NCBI GenBank assembly: GCA_026418615.1
Contig: JAOAAY010000006.1
Coordinates: forward strand, 129,554 to 166,068
Source: Candidatus Sumerlaeaceae bacterium
GTDB lineage: Bacteria; Sumerlaeota; Sumerlaeia; Sumerlaeales; Sumerlaeaceae
Direction of reading: 5' to 3'
Length of the DNA: 36,515 nucleotides
This document shows, piece after piece, positions 26,263 through 34,501 of this stretch. The notes under the pieces were generated by a model, which worked only from the letters and a program-made list of their open reading frames with translations, had not been told where the DNA came from and did not search any database. A program made the translations under genes and the position numbers. The first letter of the stretch is position 1; the number at the start of each line of letters is the position of its first letter.

Positions 26263-27360
26263 ATGAAGCCCCGCTTTTTCAAACGGTTGTCCGGCAGCCC
26301 TCAGGCGGTCACCTACGGGTCGTGGTGGGACAATGCCTCGCGCACGCTGGAAGACGCCTATGCAGCCACGATAGACCGCACGAGCGAGGAGGAATACCGC
26401 TCGCGCGGGTGGCACGGAGATTGGAACAGCCCCGGGGCGAAACAGTTCCTCGAGCGGTTCGGGCTTGGTCCATCGAGCCGAGTGCTGGAGATCGGGTGCG
26501 GGATTGCCCGGATCGGCCGGGAACTGGCACCCCGCGTGGGCGAATGGCACGGCGTGGATGTGTCGGCGAACATGCTGTCGCATGCGCGCGCCCGGTGCGC
26601 CGGCCTGAGCAATGTCCGTCTGCATCACATCACCGGCCCGCCGCCGTTCACGGTGTTTCCGGACAAGTCCTTTGATTTTGTGTATGCTACGATCGTATTC
26701 ATGCACCTCGACAAGGAGGACATGTTTGCCTGCCTGCGCGAGGCGCACCGCCTGTTGAAACCGGATGGGGCGGCCTACTTCGACACCTGGAATGTGCTGC
26801 ATCCGGATGTGCAGTATATCTGGCGTGGAGCCATGAAAATAGGCGACGGCAAGCCGCGCGGCCGCATCCAGTGCTCGGCCCCAGCCGAATTCCGTCTCTA
26901 CCTTGAAGAGGTGGGTTTTGCGGTAGAAACCTTGGACGACTCGGAGCGTCTTGTGCGCGCTTGGTGCCGCCGCCTGCCCGGCCCGATGCCAATTGCCGAC
27001 GACGGCCTGCCGCCGTTCGGCTATTTGTGCCGCCCGGGCAACGAGGAAACGGTGTCGGGCCTCGTCACGCTGGAAGGGTGGGCCTTGGATCGAGTCGCGC
27101 GCGTGGAGGTGCTGGTGGACGACGAGCCGCTACCGCAGGTGGAGCGGGGCCCGTTCCGGCCGGAGGTGGCGCCTGCATTTCCGCGTTTTCGACCGGAGGC
27201 CGAATCGTGCGGATTTCGGGCAAGGCTGGACACATCCACCCTTTCTCCGGGCAGCCATGAGATTCGCGTGATGGCTACCGACGATGCCGGCAGAACCACC
27301 TGCCTGACAGGCTACCATCATGGCATCATCGTGGCGGGTGGGGGAGGCCGGAGTCAGTAG
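26263..27360 (+). CDS. Class I SAM-dependent methyltransferase with C-terminal beta domain
   Basis: A 365-residue two-domain protein. Residues 1-240 form a Rossmann-fold methyltransferase: motif I VLEIGCGIARIG (74-85), acidic post-I GVDVSANML (97-105), and FDFVYATIVFMHL (137-149), a motif common in methyltransferases acting on small molecules or lipids. From about residue 250 a beta-rich domain follows (VSGLVTLEGWALD, VARVEVLVDDEPL), similar in pattern to the Ig-like repeats that surround carbohydrate-active and surface proteins. The substrate is unknown. It follows the UbiB gene by 67 bases, and its 3' end overlaps the convergent 27354-30464 gene by 7 bases. Confidence 0.85.
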   Translation: MKPRFFKRLSGSPQAVTYGSWWDNASRTLEDAYAATIDRTSEEEYRSRGWHGDWNSPGAKQFLERFGLGPSSRVLEIGCGIARIGRELAPRVGEWHGVDVSANMLSHARARCAGLSNVRLHHITGPPPFTVFPDKSFDFVYATIVFMHLDKEDMFACLREAHRLLKPDGAAYFDTWNVLHPDVQYIWRGAMKIGDGKPRGRIQCSAPAEFRLYLEEVGFAVETLDDSERLVRAWCRRLPGPMPIADDGLPPFGYLCRPGNEETVSGLVTLEGWALDRVARVEVLVDDEPLPQVERGPFRPEVAPAFPRFRPEAESCGFRARLDTSTLSPGSHEIRVMATDDAGRTTCLTGYHHGIIVAGGGGRSQ

Positions 27361-30300
27361 AGATTGAACTCCGTCACGCCCGCCGGCACATCCGTCGGAT
27401 CAAAGCCAATCCAAAATCCGTAGGTGCCGTTGCCATACACTTCGATTTCCTCGGTTAGCGCGAGGTTGCGATTCTGGAATCCGGCATCGGCCGGCGCAGG
27501 GTTGCGCGTGACGCCCGGCGGGGTGGTCACATAGACGGCTCCGCCGGCGGCGTTTTGGACATAATAAGCATCGCCGGCGATTCCCGTCGTCAGGTTGGTG
27601 CGGCCCGTCTTGATCAGGTTCAGATGATTGGGCGACGCACCAATGCGCGTGTAAAGCGGTCCCGAGACTGTCTCCGTGTAGGACACCTCGAGCCGGGCCT
27701 TGTTGTCGGGGAGTTCAATGGTTTTCTGGATCAGCGAATCCGGCGAGGTCAGGCGCAGACTCCGCCCGTTGGGCACCCCCACCTGCACGGTGTAAACGGC
27801 ATCGGCGTAGGTGCCGCCGTTCATGTCCTTGAGGCCCGAGCAACGATTCGCGGCCGTGCCGGTGTACTCCTCTTCGCCGGGCGCCGACGGGTTTGCGACC
27901 GGGGCGCCGATGACCGAAATCGGGCCGGCCGTGGGGTGGTAATGAAAAGCGTATAACATGCGCCCGCCGTGGCGATCGAACAGCGCGAGAACCTTGTTAT
28001 TGCGCAGGACATATTCGACTTGGCCGTCCTGGTCGAGGTCGAGCGAGGTGGCGCTGGTGGCGGCGGTCTGCAGGCCTTGCTGCACATCGCGCGCCCACTG
28101 GGCGGCGTATGCGAGAAAGCCAGTGCCGCGGGCGTGGTTGTTGAGGCGCAGGCACCAGGTGTTGACCCCGTCCCAAGTGTCGTCGGGGTCGCTCCAGGTT
28201 TGCTGATAATTCGTGTTGTCGTAGCCGATCGGGTACTGCTCCTCGTGCCACGCCGTCTCGTAAATCATGGAGTTGAACTTGAACATTCCGAGCCGGCGCA
28301 AAGCGTTGTCTGGCGCGTTGGCGATCTCCACCCAGGCGTTGTGCAGCAGCGTGTTTGATGTGTTCAGGTCGCCGAGTTTGCGGCCGCTGGGCAGGAAGAC
28401 GCTGCCTGCGGCGGTGTCCAACTGATTGGCGCGGTTGCTGCGATTGCTGAGCGGCTCAGCCTGAATGGTCGCCTGCAGGCCGCGTGCATAATAGTCGCCC
28501 TGCGGCCCGCGCAACACGGGCACCAGATTGTAGAAGTCCTGCTCGTTGCCCGTGAAAACGCCGTCTTGGTTATAATACCAGTAGTCATAGGTGCCCTCGC
28601 TGGACCATTTGAGGTACTCGTATGTCTGCATGCCGAGGTTTGTCTGCGTGCCGCGGTCCACGACCCAGGCCGGGTTGTACTGCGGATTCGAGGGGTTGGT
28701 GGCCCGGTCGAGAATGTCTTTCAGATTCACGATCTCGACCCATTGCTTGTTGGCCAGCCAGCGGATGGTGTTCTGATACTGGATCATGTTGTTGTTGGGC
28801 ACAGGGTTGCCAAACTCGATGTTGAAGGATTTGCCGGCAATGGCTTCCCAGTCGTCGAACACAACAGTTATCTGGGCTTGATCGGCTTGCATGGCCTTGT
28901 TGAGCAGCGTGTAGCGGGTATCGAGCGCGAGGCCACCGTCGTCGTTGCCAAACTTGGCGCGATCCTCGCGGTCGTTGATCAGGAAGACATAAATGCCGTT
29001 GATCTTCTGGATCTTGTGCTGATTGGGCGCGTCGTGGCTGCCGCCAAACCCGCTCCACGAGGTATTGCCGGCATCGAACCACCAGTGGTAGTGCGTCACT
29101 TCGTCGAGGTAGGTGGCCGTGTAGGTGGTGGCGGCAATATCAGCGAAAGTAAATCCGTTGAGAGGTGAAAAACCGGTGGCCTTGCTGCGAATGACGCGCT
29201 CGGGCACATGCATGACTTTCATTTCCGCAGCCCCTTGCCCAAGGATGGCCCGGGCCACCTCCTCGAACAGGTCCATGGAAATACGGTTCGTCGGCCCTTC
29301 GAAGTAGGGCATGATGTGCTCGGCGTACACGCCGCCAATGAACGAGGATGGGTTGCTGGTCACGGATGCGTCGGCCAGTTGCTTGCAGCGCTGGATCCAT
29401 GACGGCCCGTCGCTTTTGTCGGCTCCGCCGGTGGGTGCCACGGCCCACATGGCCGCCGTCAACAGGCTGCCGCTGATGTGCATGTTGAGCGGCACTTTGA
29501 AAATCTGGTGCGTGTCGAGCGCGCGGATGAAGCCCGTCTTTTCTGTTTGCGGCACGCTGGGGTCGTAAATGTGCACGCGGATGTCCGCAGCCTTGTTGAT
29601 GCTCTGGTTGGCGTGGGCGATGGTCGCGTATTCGGCGCGCCCGGGGGAGGGGCCGTTGGAAGCGATGGCGCCGTTGATGACGCAGTCGTTCAGGCCGCGG
29701 TCGAGGTCGTAAAAGGTGTCAAGTACATCACTGTAATACCCGCCGCTACAGCCGCCGCTGTTGATTTCGTAAAAGTCCTTGGCCGTGGCGACCGTAAAGT
29801 GGAGGGGCGAGACGCCGTTCCAGCCAGCGGCGTACAAAGCCGTCTTTGCTATGCCAAACTCCACCGAGTCGAGTGTGGCGTTGTAATAAACGCCGAGAAA
29901 CTCGCCGGGCGGGCGGTTGGTGACATAGTCGCCGAGAACAAGGTTGCGGTTAACCGAGTCGTACAGGCGTACGCACAGTTCCCAGTGGCGGGCCGGATCC
30001 ACCTGGACATCCAGATTATCGGGCAGGAATTGGGCTGTCGGCGCGGTCGTGCTGCCGGTGTCAATGGCCACATAAATGTCGAGAAAGCCGTTCTCGTCGC
30101 CGATCTGGAGATCGTAAAGGTCTACTCGGAAGTAATAGTTCGCTCCCTCGTTGCGGCTGTAAAAGGCCATGAGATCGCGGCCGCGGTCACGCCCGTCGTT
30201 GACGAAATATTGGCCGTTGTTTGGATCGGCCGAACCAACGCCATCCAGTGCCCGCAGATCAGTGTAGGCCCAGTCCTGAAACTCCTCGTAATAGGTATTT

Positions 30301-30464
30301 CCGTTCGAGTCCGCCCCGATGACGGGCCCTTGTCCAATGGTAATCGCGGCGCGGGCCGGTGTGACACCCGCGAGGACCAGTCCTGCGGCGACGCAAGCGG
30401 CCGCGAACAAGTTGATGAAGCGGTCGGCGCTGGACTGACCGAACCGAGCGATGATGGCTTTCAT
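27354..30464 (-). CDS. Large secreted protein, GH57-like glycoside hydrolase with DOMON/glucodextranase-like N-terminal domain
   Basis: A 1036-residue exported protein with a signal peptide (hydrophobic residues 17-34, cleavage near ARA at 37-39). The first 250 residues, with FRVDLYDLQIGDENGFLDIYV and many Asp/Gly turns, resemble the carbohydrate-binding domains found on secreted glucan-degrading enzymes. The middle part has traits of family 57 glycoside hydrolases: NMHISGSLL, HIMPYFEG, a VPERVI segment where that family carries its nucleophile Glu, and VVFDDWEAIAGKSF, like the DGENxWE acid region. The C-terminal 270 residues are beta-rich. The fold is inferred from short motifs, so the enzyme class is tentative. 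GGGAGTTGGGGA precedes the ATG, and a good promoter lies further upstream. Confidence 0.6.
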   Translation of the reverse strand: MKAIIARFGQSSADRFINLFAAACVAAGLVLAGVTPARAAITIGQGPVIGADSNGNTYYEEFQDWAYTDLRALDGVGSADPNNGQYFVNDGRDRGRDLMAFYSRNEGANYYFRVDLYDLQIGDENGFLDIYVAIDTGSTTAPTAQFLPDNLDVQVDPARHWELCVRLYDSVNRNLVLGDYVTNRPPGEFLGVYYNATLDSVEFGIAKTALYAAGWNGVSPLHFTVATAKDFYEINSGGCSGGYYSDVLDTFYDLDRGLNDCVINGAIASNGPSPGRAEYATIAHANQSINKAADIRVHIYDPSVPQTEKTGFIRALDTHQIFKVPLNMHISGSLLTAAMWAVAPTGGADKSDGPSWIQRCKQLADASVTSNPSSFIGGVYAEHIMPYFEGPTNRISMDLFEEVARAILGQGAAEMKVMHVPERVIRSKATGFSPLNGFTFADIAATTYTATYLDEVTHYHWWFDAGNTSWSGFGGSHDAPNQHKIQKINGIYVFLINDREDRAKFGNDDGGLALDTRYTLLNKAMQADQAQITVVFDDWEAIAGKSFNIEFGNPVPNNNMIQYQNTIRWLANKQWVEIVNLKDILDRATNPSNPQYNPAWVVDRGTQTNLGMQTYEYLKWSSEGTYDYWYYNQDGVFTGNEQDFYNLVPVLRGPQGDYYARGLQATIQAEPLSNRSNRANQLDTAAGSVFLPSGRKLGDLNTSNTLLHNAWVEIANAPDNALRRLGMFKFNSMIYETAWHEEQYPIGYDNTNYQQTWSDPDDTWDGVNTWCLRLNNHARGTGFLAYAAQWARDVQQGLQTAATSATSLDLDQDGQVEYVLRNNKVLALFDRHGGRMLYAFHYHPTAGPISVIGAPVANPSAPGEEEYTGTAANRCSGLKDMNGGTYADAVYTVQVGVPNGRSLRLTSPDSLIQKTIELPDNKARLEVSYTETVSGPLYTRIGASPNHLNLIKTGRTNLTTGIAGDAYYVQNAAGGAVYVTTPPGVTRNPAPADAGFQNRNLALTEEIEVYGNGTYGFWIGFDPTDVPAGVTEFNLY

Positions 30465-30497
30465 TCCCCAACTCCCGAGTGCTGCTCATTGACGCAC

Positions 30498-30527
30498 ATT
30501 ATATCACACCCTGCCATGGACTCTTAA
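30498..30527 (-). promoter_or_regulatory. Sigma-70-type promoter for the 27354-30464 gene
   Basis: On the minus strand a perfect TATAAT -10 element (30498-30503) is preceded, after 18 bases, by TTAAGA (30522-30527; four of six matches to the -35 consensus). Transcription would start about 25 bases before the GGGAG ribosome-binding site, leaving a short leader. Confidence 0.6.
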
Positions 30528-30576
30528 CAGGGTTAGACTCCGGATTACGGAGCACGGACCTGATTAGTCACGGGCT

Positions 30577-32307
30577 TTAGCCGTAACCGGTTGCGGCTGC
30601 CGAGTCGCGCGAGGCACCGGCGCGGGTGACCCGGACAGCCGAATGGCCTTCGAGCGGACACTTGTTCTCGCAGATGCCGCAGCCGATGCAGCGGTCGGCG
30701 ACCATCACAGGTGCCGGCACCTGGACCTCTTGCCCCTCAAAGTTTGGCACGCGCACCGTCCGGATCTCAATGGCCTTCGGCGAGACCGGGCACATCTCCT
30801 CGCAAACCCCGCACGGAACGCCGCGCGCCCATGGGATGCATCGCGAGCGGTCGAACGCCGCCGTGCCGGGGCGACCTATTTTGGGTTTGAGCAATTCGGT
30901 CAGGGGCTTGAGCGCACCCGTGGGGCAGACGCTGCTACAGAGCGTGCAAACGGGGTCGCAGTAACCGATGCGCGGAACGAGCGTCGGGGTCCAGAGCGCA
31001 TCAAGGCCCGCTTGGAAGAGCGCCGGGTGCAAAGCGTTTTGCGGGCATACGCCGAAACATTGGCCGCATCGAACGCATAGCCGCAAAAAATCCGTTTCGG
31101 GCAGCGCCCCCGGCGGGCGCAAGAAATAGGCGTCGAGACCCAGCGGCGCCAGCCCCTCTTCCTCGCCCATCCGGCTGAACGGCTTGAGGCGTACGAGCGG
31201 TACACAGGCCGCGCCGGCAAGGGCAGCCCCCAGCAACCCGCGCCGTGTCAGGTGGAACTCGCGCGGCAGGGCGACGGATTCAGGCTGCGGCGGTAAAAAA
31301 GTAAACTGGATGCCGGACTTCGGACAGACGCCGCCACACTCCATGCACCGGAGGCATTCGCCGGCATCCACAGCGGCGGCGTTGCCGGACTCGACCGCCT
31401 CCATGCGGCAGGTCAGGGCGCAAACGGAACAATCATTGCATGCGGCCTTGTTGACGCGCCGACGCAAGAGGGACAGGCGCGACAGAAGGCCGTAGAGAGC
31501 GCCAAGCGGACACAGGACATGGCACCAATACCGGCGGCGCAGACGGCTGAGGGCGAGCACCCCTATCAGGATGGCGGCATGAATCGCTGCCTGCCCGTAC
31601 GCGTGGGGAAACGGACGGGTCGTTTGCCGCTCGATCCACAAATAGACAGGCTGAACGACGCCGCCAAGCACAGGCCAGTGGGATGCGCGACCGAGCCCCT
31701 CCTCCACGAGAGACTCGTAAGCGGGCGCGGCGGCAAAAAGGGTTCCGCGGGTCAGTATGGCCAGCGGATCCAACCAGCCGGCAATGTTCACCCCCAGCGC
31801 CGCCATGAGCAGCATCGCGAGAAGCAGATAATACTTTGTATGACCGCCCAACGCTGGTTTGACAACTGACTCCGCGGCGCGATCCCGCCGCTCGCGCGCG
31901 GCTTTGATTTCGAGTCGGTGCGGGCGCAGAACGCGGCCGGCAGCATCAATGCATGTGCCGAGCGGACAGATCCAACCGCAGAACACGCGGCCAAAGACGA
32001 GCGTCAGCAGGAGAAGAAACAACAGGATCCACGGCGTCGCCTCAATCATCGCCCGCGAGGCCAGGCCGGCCGCAAGCCAGGTGTACGGGTTGCCGAGGAA
32101 GAAGAACTCCGGCTGAATGGCGGAGGCCAGGCGCCATCCGGTTCCTTCGGGCATGCCGTGGCCGCGCAGGACAAGGTACACGAACAGCGCGAGAAACGCG
32201 ATTTGCGTGGCGCGCCGGGCCGTTTGCCAGCGCAGGAAGCGTCTCATTGCCCACCGCCGCGTGCTCACGATCCGTCCCGTCTGTCCCGGCCAAACGACGG
32301 TCCGCAC
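30577..32307 (-). CDS. Fused NapH-NapG-type polyferredoxin membrane protein
   Basis: A 576-residue protein joining two normally separate subunits of a membrane electron-transfer module. Residues 30-290 form a NapH/CcoG-like membrane domain with about five helices and its paired CGWICPLGT (110-118) and CHVLCPLGA (262-270) motifs. Two 4Fe-4S sites follow (CNDCSVCALTC, CLRCMECGGVCP). At 354-370 comes TRRGLLGAALAGAACVP, a twin-arginine-like segment, and then a NapG-like half with four 4Fe-4S sites (Cys411-421, Cys450-461, Cys490-506, Cys540-550). NapG and NapH pass quinol electrons to periplasmic reductases. The GTG at 32307 or the ATG at 32247 may be the start. It follows the DUF362 gene by about 20 bases, so the two probably form an operon. 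Confidence 0.88.
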   Translation of the reverse strand: MRTVVWPGQTGRIVSTRRWAMRRFLRWQTARRATQIAFLALFVYLVLRGHGMPEGTGWRLASAIQPEFFFLGNPYTWLAAGLASRAMIEATPWILLFLLLLTLVFGRVFCGWICPLGTCIDAAGRVLRPHRLEIKAARERRDRAAESVVKPALGGHTKYYLLLAMLLMAALGVNIAGWLDPLAILTRGTLFAAAPAYESLVEEGLGRASHWPVLGGVVQPVYLWIERQTTRPFPHAYGQAAIHAAILIGVLALSRLRRRYWCHVLCPLGALYGLLSRLSLLRRRVNKAACNDCSVCALTCRMEAVESGNAAAVDAGECLRCMECGGVCPKSGIQFTFLPPQPESVALPREFHLTRRGLLGAALAGAACVPLVRLKPFSRMGEEEGLAPLGLDAYFLRPPGALPETDFLRLCVRCGQCFGVCPQNALHPALFQAGLDALWTPTLVPRIGYCDPVCTLCSSVCPTGALKPLTELLKPKIGRPGTAAFDRSRCIPWARGVPCGVCEEMCPVSPKAIEIRTVRVPNFEGQEVQVPAPVMVADRCIGCGICENKCPLEGHSAVRVTRAGASRDSAAATGYG

Positions 32308-32327
32308 AAAGCATCCATCACAAAAGC

Positions 32328-33272
32328 CTAACCTTTTTCTACAACCCGGATCTTGGAAAGGTCGGCCGTGCCAAAGCCTTTCCTTGCAGCGCGTCCGATA
32401 AAGCCGAGTTCGTCAATGGTTTTCCCGAAGAGTGCCGCGGCCCGGGCGTCAGCCGCCACCGGGTCTGCCGTCGCGATGCAGGTCTTCATCAGCCGTACAT
32501 CCGCAAGATTGCCGCCGCTCGGGCCGTTGGCCGTCAGGATGCGATAGGCATCAATGACCGTCAGTTTGGGTTTCACCACCGCGAGGAAGTCGGCAAGAAT
32601 CACATCAATATTCTGGTGCCATTGACCCCGGTTGCCGCCAATGATGCCCATGGCGTTCTTGAGACCCAAGGTGAGTTTGCTCAGGCCGTGAACCTTTGCG
32701 ACGGGGACATTGATGTAAGCGTCGCACTCGAGAGCATCCACAAACACCGGCCATTCCTTGATAAACTCACCGTCGGGGATGGGCACATTTTTGCACCGTT
32801 TGCCGTCAAAGGGCAGGACTGTTGCGCCGGCATCCACGGCGGCCTTCTCGATCCCGGAGCGGGTGTAGCAGGCCCGCGGATTGTTGCAGGTGTTGTCAAA
32901 CACTTTGACTTTGGAAGCGCCGGCGGCAAACGCGAGAGCCACCAGTTCCCCGACGACCTGCGGGTTGGTGTTGGCGGCCTGCTCGGGGGTGCGGTCCCAG
33001 CCGATGTTGGGTTTGACGACGACGACATCGCCCTTTTTGACAAACCGTTTCATGCCGCCAATGGCCTCGATGGCGGCGCGCACATTGGCCGCGGGATCAT
33101 CGCCCCTGATCACCGCGAGGTCTGCGGGGCTGGCGGTCGGCTCGGCGCCGCGTGCCAGGGGTGCGACGGCGGCCCATGCGGCCAGAGCAGCCGAACCGGC
33201 CCCCGTCCGGCGCAGAAACTCGCGGCGCGTCACATCACGCCCGAAACAGTAAGGAATGACTTTGCGTTTCAT
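32328..33272 (-). CDS. Tat-exported DUF362 family protein
   Basis: A 314-residue protein with a twin-arginine signal (TRREFLRRTGAGSAALAAW, residues 15-33), implying folded export with a cofactor. The rest matches the DUF362 family: VVVKPNIGWDRTPEQAANTN, VFDNTCNNPRACYTRSG, VHGLSKLTLGLKNAMG and DPVAADARAAALFG. Members of this family often occur fused to, or beside, ferredoxin domains, and their biochemical role is unknown. Here the downstream gene encodes a six-cluster polyferredoxin, which supports a role in periplasmic electron transfer. AAGGCGG precedes the ATG at 33272. Confidence 0.88.
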   Translation of the reverse strand: MKRKVIPYCFGRDVTRREFLRRTGAGSAALAAWAAVAPLARGAEPTASPADLAVIRGDDPAANVRAAIEAIGGMKRFVKKGDVVVVKPNIGWDRTPEQAANTNPQVVGELVALAFAAGASKVKVFDNTCNNPRACYTRSGIEKAAVDAGATVLPFDGKRCKNVPIPDGEFIKEWPVFVDALECDAYINVPVAKVHGLSKLTLGLKNAMGIIGGNRGQWHQNIDVILADFLAVVKPKLTVIDAYRILTANGPSGGNLADVRLMKTCIATADPVAADARAAALFGKTIDELGFIGRAARKGFGTADLSKIRVVEKG

Positions 33273-33335
33273 GAGAGACCGCCTTGCAGGAGAGATGGCG
33301 ACGGACAGGCTCCCGAGTTCCGCCGCAAACGCAAA

Positions 33336-33359
33336 GCGCCCGTCGGGAGCGACGGGCGC
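33336..33359. promoter_or_regulatory. Perfect 9-bp stem-loop upstream of the DUF362 gene
   Basis: GCGCCCGTC pairs with GACGGGCGC across a 6-base loop. Read on the minus strand it is followed by TTTGCGTTTG rather than a clean T-run, so it may be a weak terminator or a leader structure. Confidence 0.4.
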
Positions 33360-33546
33360 ATGTCATGCGGCATCAACCGGCAGCGATGCGGACAACTCGA
33401 AGGATGACCTCTTCTGTCCATCACCTGCAGGAGAGCGTGCAACGCAAGCCGCGTCAAGGCGAACCGCCTGCGACCCATGATTACGGCAGAAAATAGGGAT
33501 ACAAACGGTCCTGTTTCGTGCGGCTGTCTGCCCGGCTGAAATCCAA

Positions 33547-33580
33547 TAAAAAAACGGCCTGTCCCGAGCAGGGACAGGCC
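33547..33580 (-). terminator. Rho-independent terminator of the downstream DUF4397 gene
   Basis: On the minus strand GGCCTGTCCC pairs with GGGACAGGCC across a 5-base loop, followed after two bases by seven T residues. It lies just after the 33599-34303 stop. Confidence 0.92.
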
Positions 33581-33598
33581 GAGCCGTGCAACCGGATA

Positions 33599-34303
33599 TC
33601 AGCGATTGCCGAGGAGAATCACTTGGCTAAAAGGTATTTCCTGCACGATGACCGTGAAGGTGCCGTTGCTGAGCGAGCCGACAGCATACACGATCTGGCG
33701 GGTGCGCGGGGCGAGCGACACTGCGACGGGGGCGACCACGGTGTTCGTCGCCGCGTCGCGGACAACAGCCGTGTAGCGGGCAGGAGGCAGGTTGACGGGG
33801 CCCACTTGTCCGCCGTTCTTGAGCGGGCCAAAGGTGCCGATGCGAATGTTGCGGCGGGTGGCGAGCAGATCAATATTCACCTCGGGCGCGTCGGCCGTGT
33901 GACGAACGGTCAGAGTCGAACCGCGACGGAAAAGGCGGGTATCGTTCTCGAACAGCGACAAAGTGATGCCATCCGCATGAGGAACCAGGTGGGCAATCGC
34001 CGTGTAGTCTCGCCCGGCCTGCAGGGTGGCCGTTGTGGAAAGCACCGTGGTGCCCAACAACTTCACTTCGATGAAGTAATCGTCTGCGGGAAGAACCAGC
34101 GGACCCTCCTGATCGGCAAAATCGAAATCAAAGAGTTTGCTGCCATCCACAAAAACATCCACGGGGGCCGGCAGGTTCGGGATGCCATGGATAACCGTGA
34201 GGGTTGCGGAGCCGGGGTTGACGATCGCCGGTGCGGGACCGGCGTGAGTCAACAGAGCAAGACCGGCTAAACCACTGAGGATTATCCTGCGAAAGGCCTT
34301 CAT
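33599..34303 (-). CDS. Secreted DUF4397 domain protein (copy 2)
   Basis: A 234-residue exported protein. The signal peptide (ILSGLAGLALLTHAGPAPA, near residues 7-25) is followed by a DUF4397 beta-sandwich: TVIHGIPNLPAPVDVFVDG, then DYFIEVKLLGTTVLS and a second strand-rich half ending in IVYAVGSLSNGTFTVIVQEI. The family's function is unknown; members are cell-surface or secreted proteins. ATG at 34303 is fixed by a near-perfect AAAGGAG ribosome-binding site and the signal peptide. A tandem paralogue lies upstream. The gene has its own promoter and terminator, so it is transcribed alone. Confidence 0.9.
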   Translation of the reverse strand: MKAFRRIILSGLAGLALLTHAGPAPAIVNPGSATLTVIHGIPNLPAPVDVFVDGSKLFDFDFADQEGPLVLPADDYFIEVKLLGTTVLSTTATLQAGRDYTAIAHLVPHADGITLSLFENDTRLFRRGSTLTVRHTADAPEVNIDLLATRRNIRIGTFGPLKNGGQVGPVNLPPARYTAVVRDAATNTVVAPVAVSLAPRTRQIVYAVGSLSNGTFTVIVQEIPFSQVILLGNR

Positions 34304-34400
34304 GCGAATTCTCCTTTGAGAGTGATGGTTGGCAGGCCCCACGAAGTGTTTTGGGCCACGCCTCGCTGTCTTAGGCGGTTGAGCAAATATAATTCATAAT

Positions 34401-34429
34401 TTTATAAAATACCGGTTCATTGATCTAAA
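34401..34429 (-). promoter_or_regulatory. Sigma-70-type promoter of the 33599-34303 gene
   Basis: In a markedly AT-rich block, TTTAGA (34424-34429) and TATAAA (34401-34406) are separated by exactly 17 bases on the minus strand. The site begins 10 bases past the terminator of the upstream paralogue and leaves a leader of about 90 bases. Confidence 0.6.
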
Positions 34430-34439
34430 GGCCCCCATG

Positions 34440-34482
34440 AAAAAAGCGGGTGGTCCGGCCCAGTCCGGCCAGCCACCCGCTC
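34440..34482 (-). terminator. Rho-independent terminator of the upstream DUF4397 gene
   Basis: On the minus strand AGCGGGTGG pairs with CCACCCGCT, enclosing a GGCC-containing inner stem, and is followed by TTTTTT. It lies 20 bases beyond the 34502 stop. Confidence 0.9.
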
Positions 34483-34501
34483 GAAAGCGAAGGGTTAACG
34501 A

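Larger units (their letters stand above)
33273..33598. other. Intergenic region with hairpins
   Basis: 326 bases upstream of the DUF362 gene. It contains the terminator of the DUF4397 gene (33547-33580) and a separate perfect 9-bp hairpin (33336-33359) in the probable leader of the DUF362 gene. No ORF is supported. Confidence 0.5.

Noticed and set aside
24606..26282. 558-residue minus-strand ORF
   Set aside because: Antisense to the UbiB-family gene; low-complexity composition rich in His, Arg and Gln.
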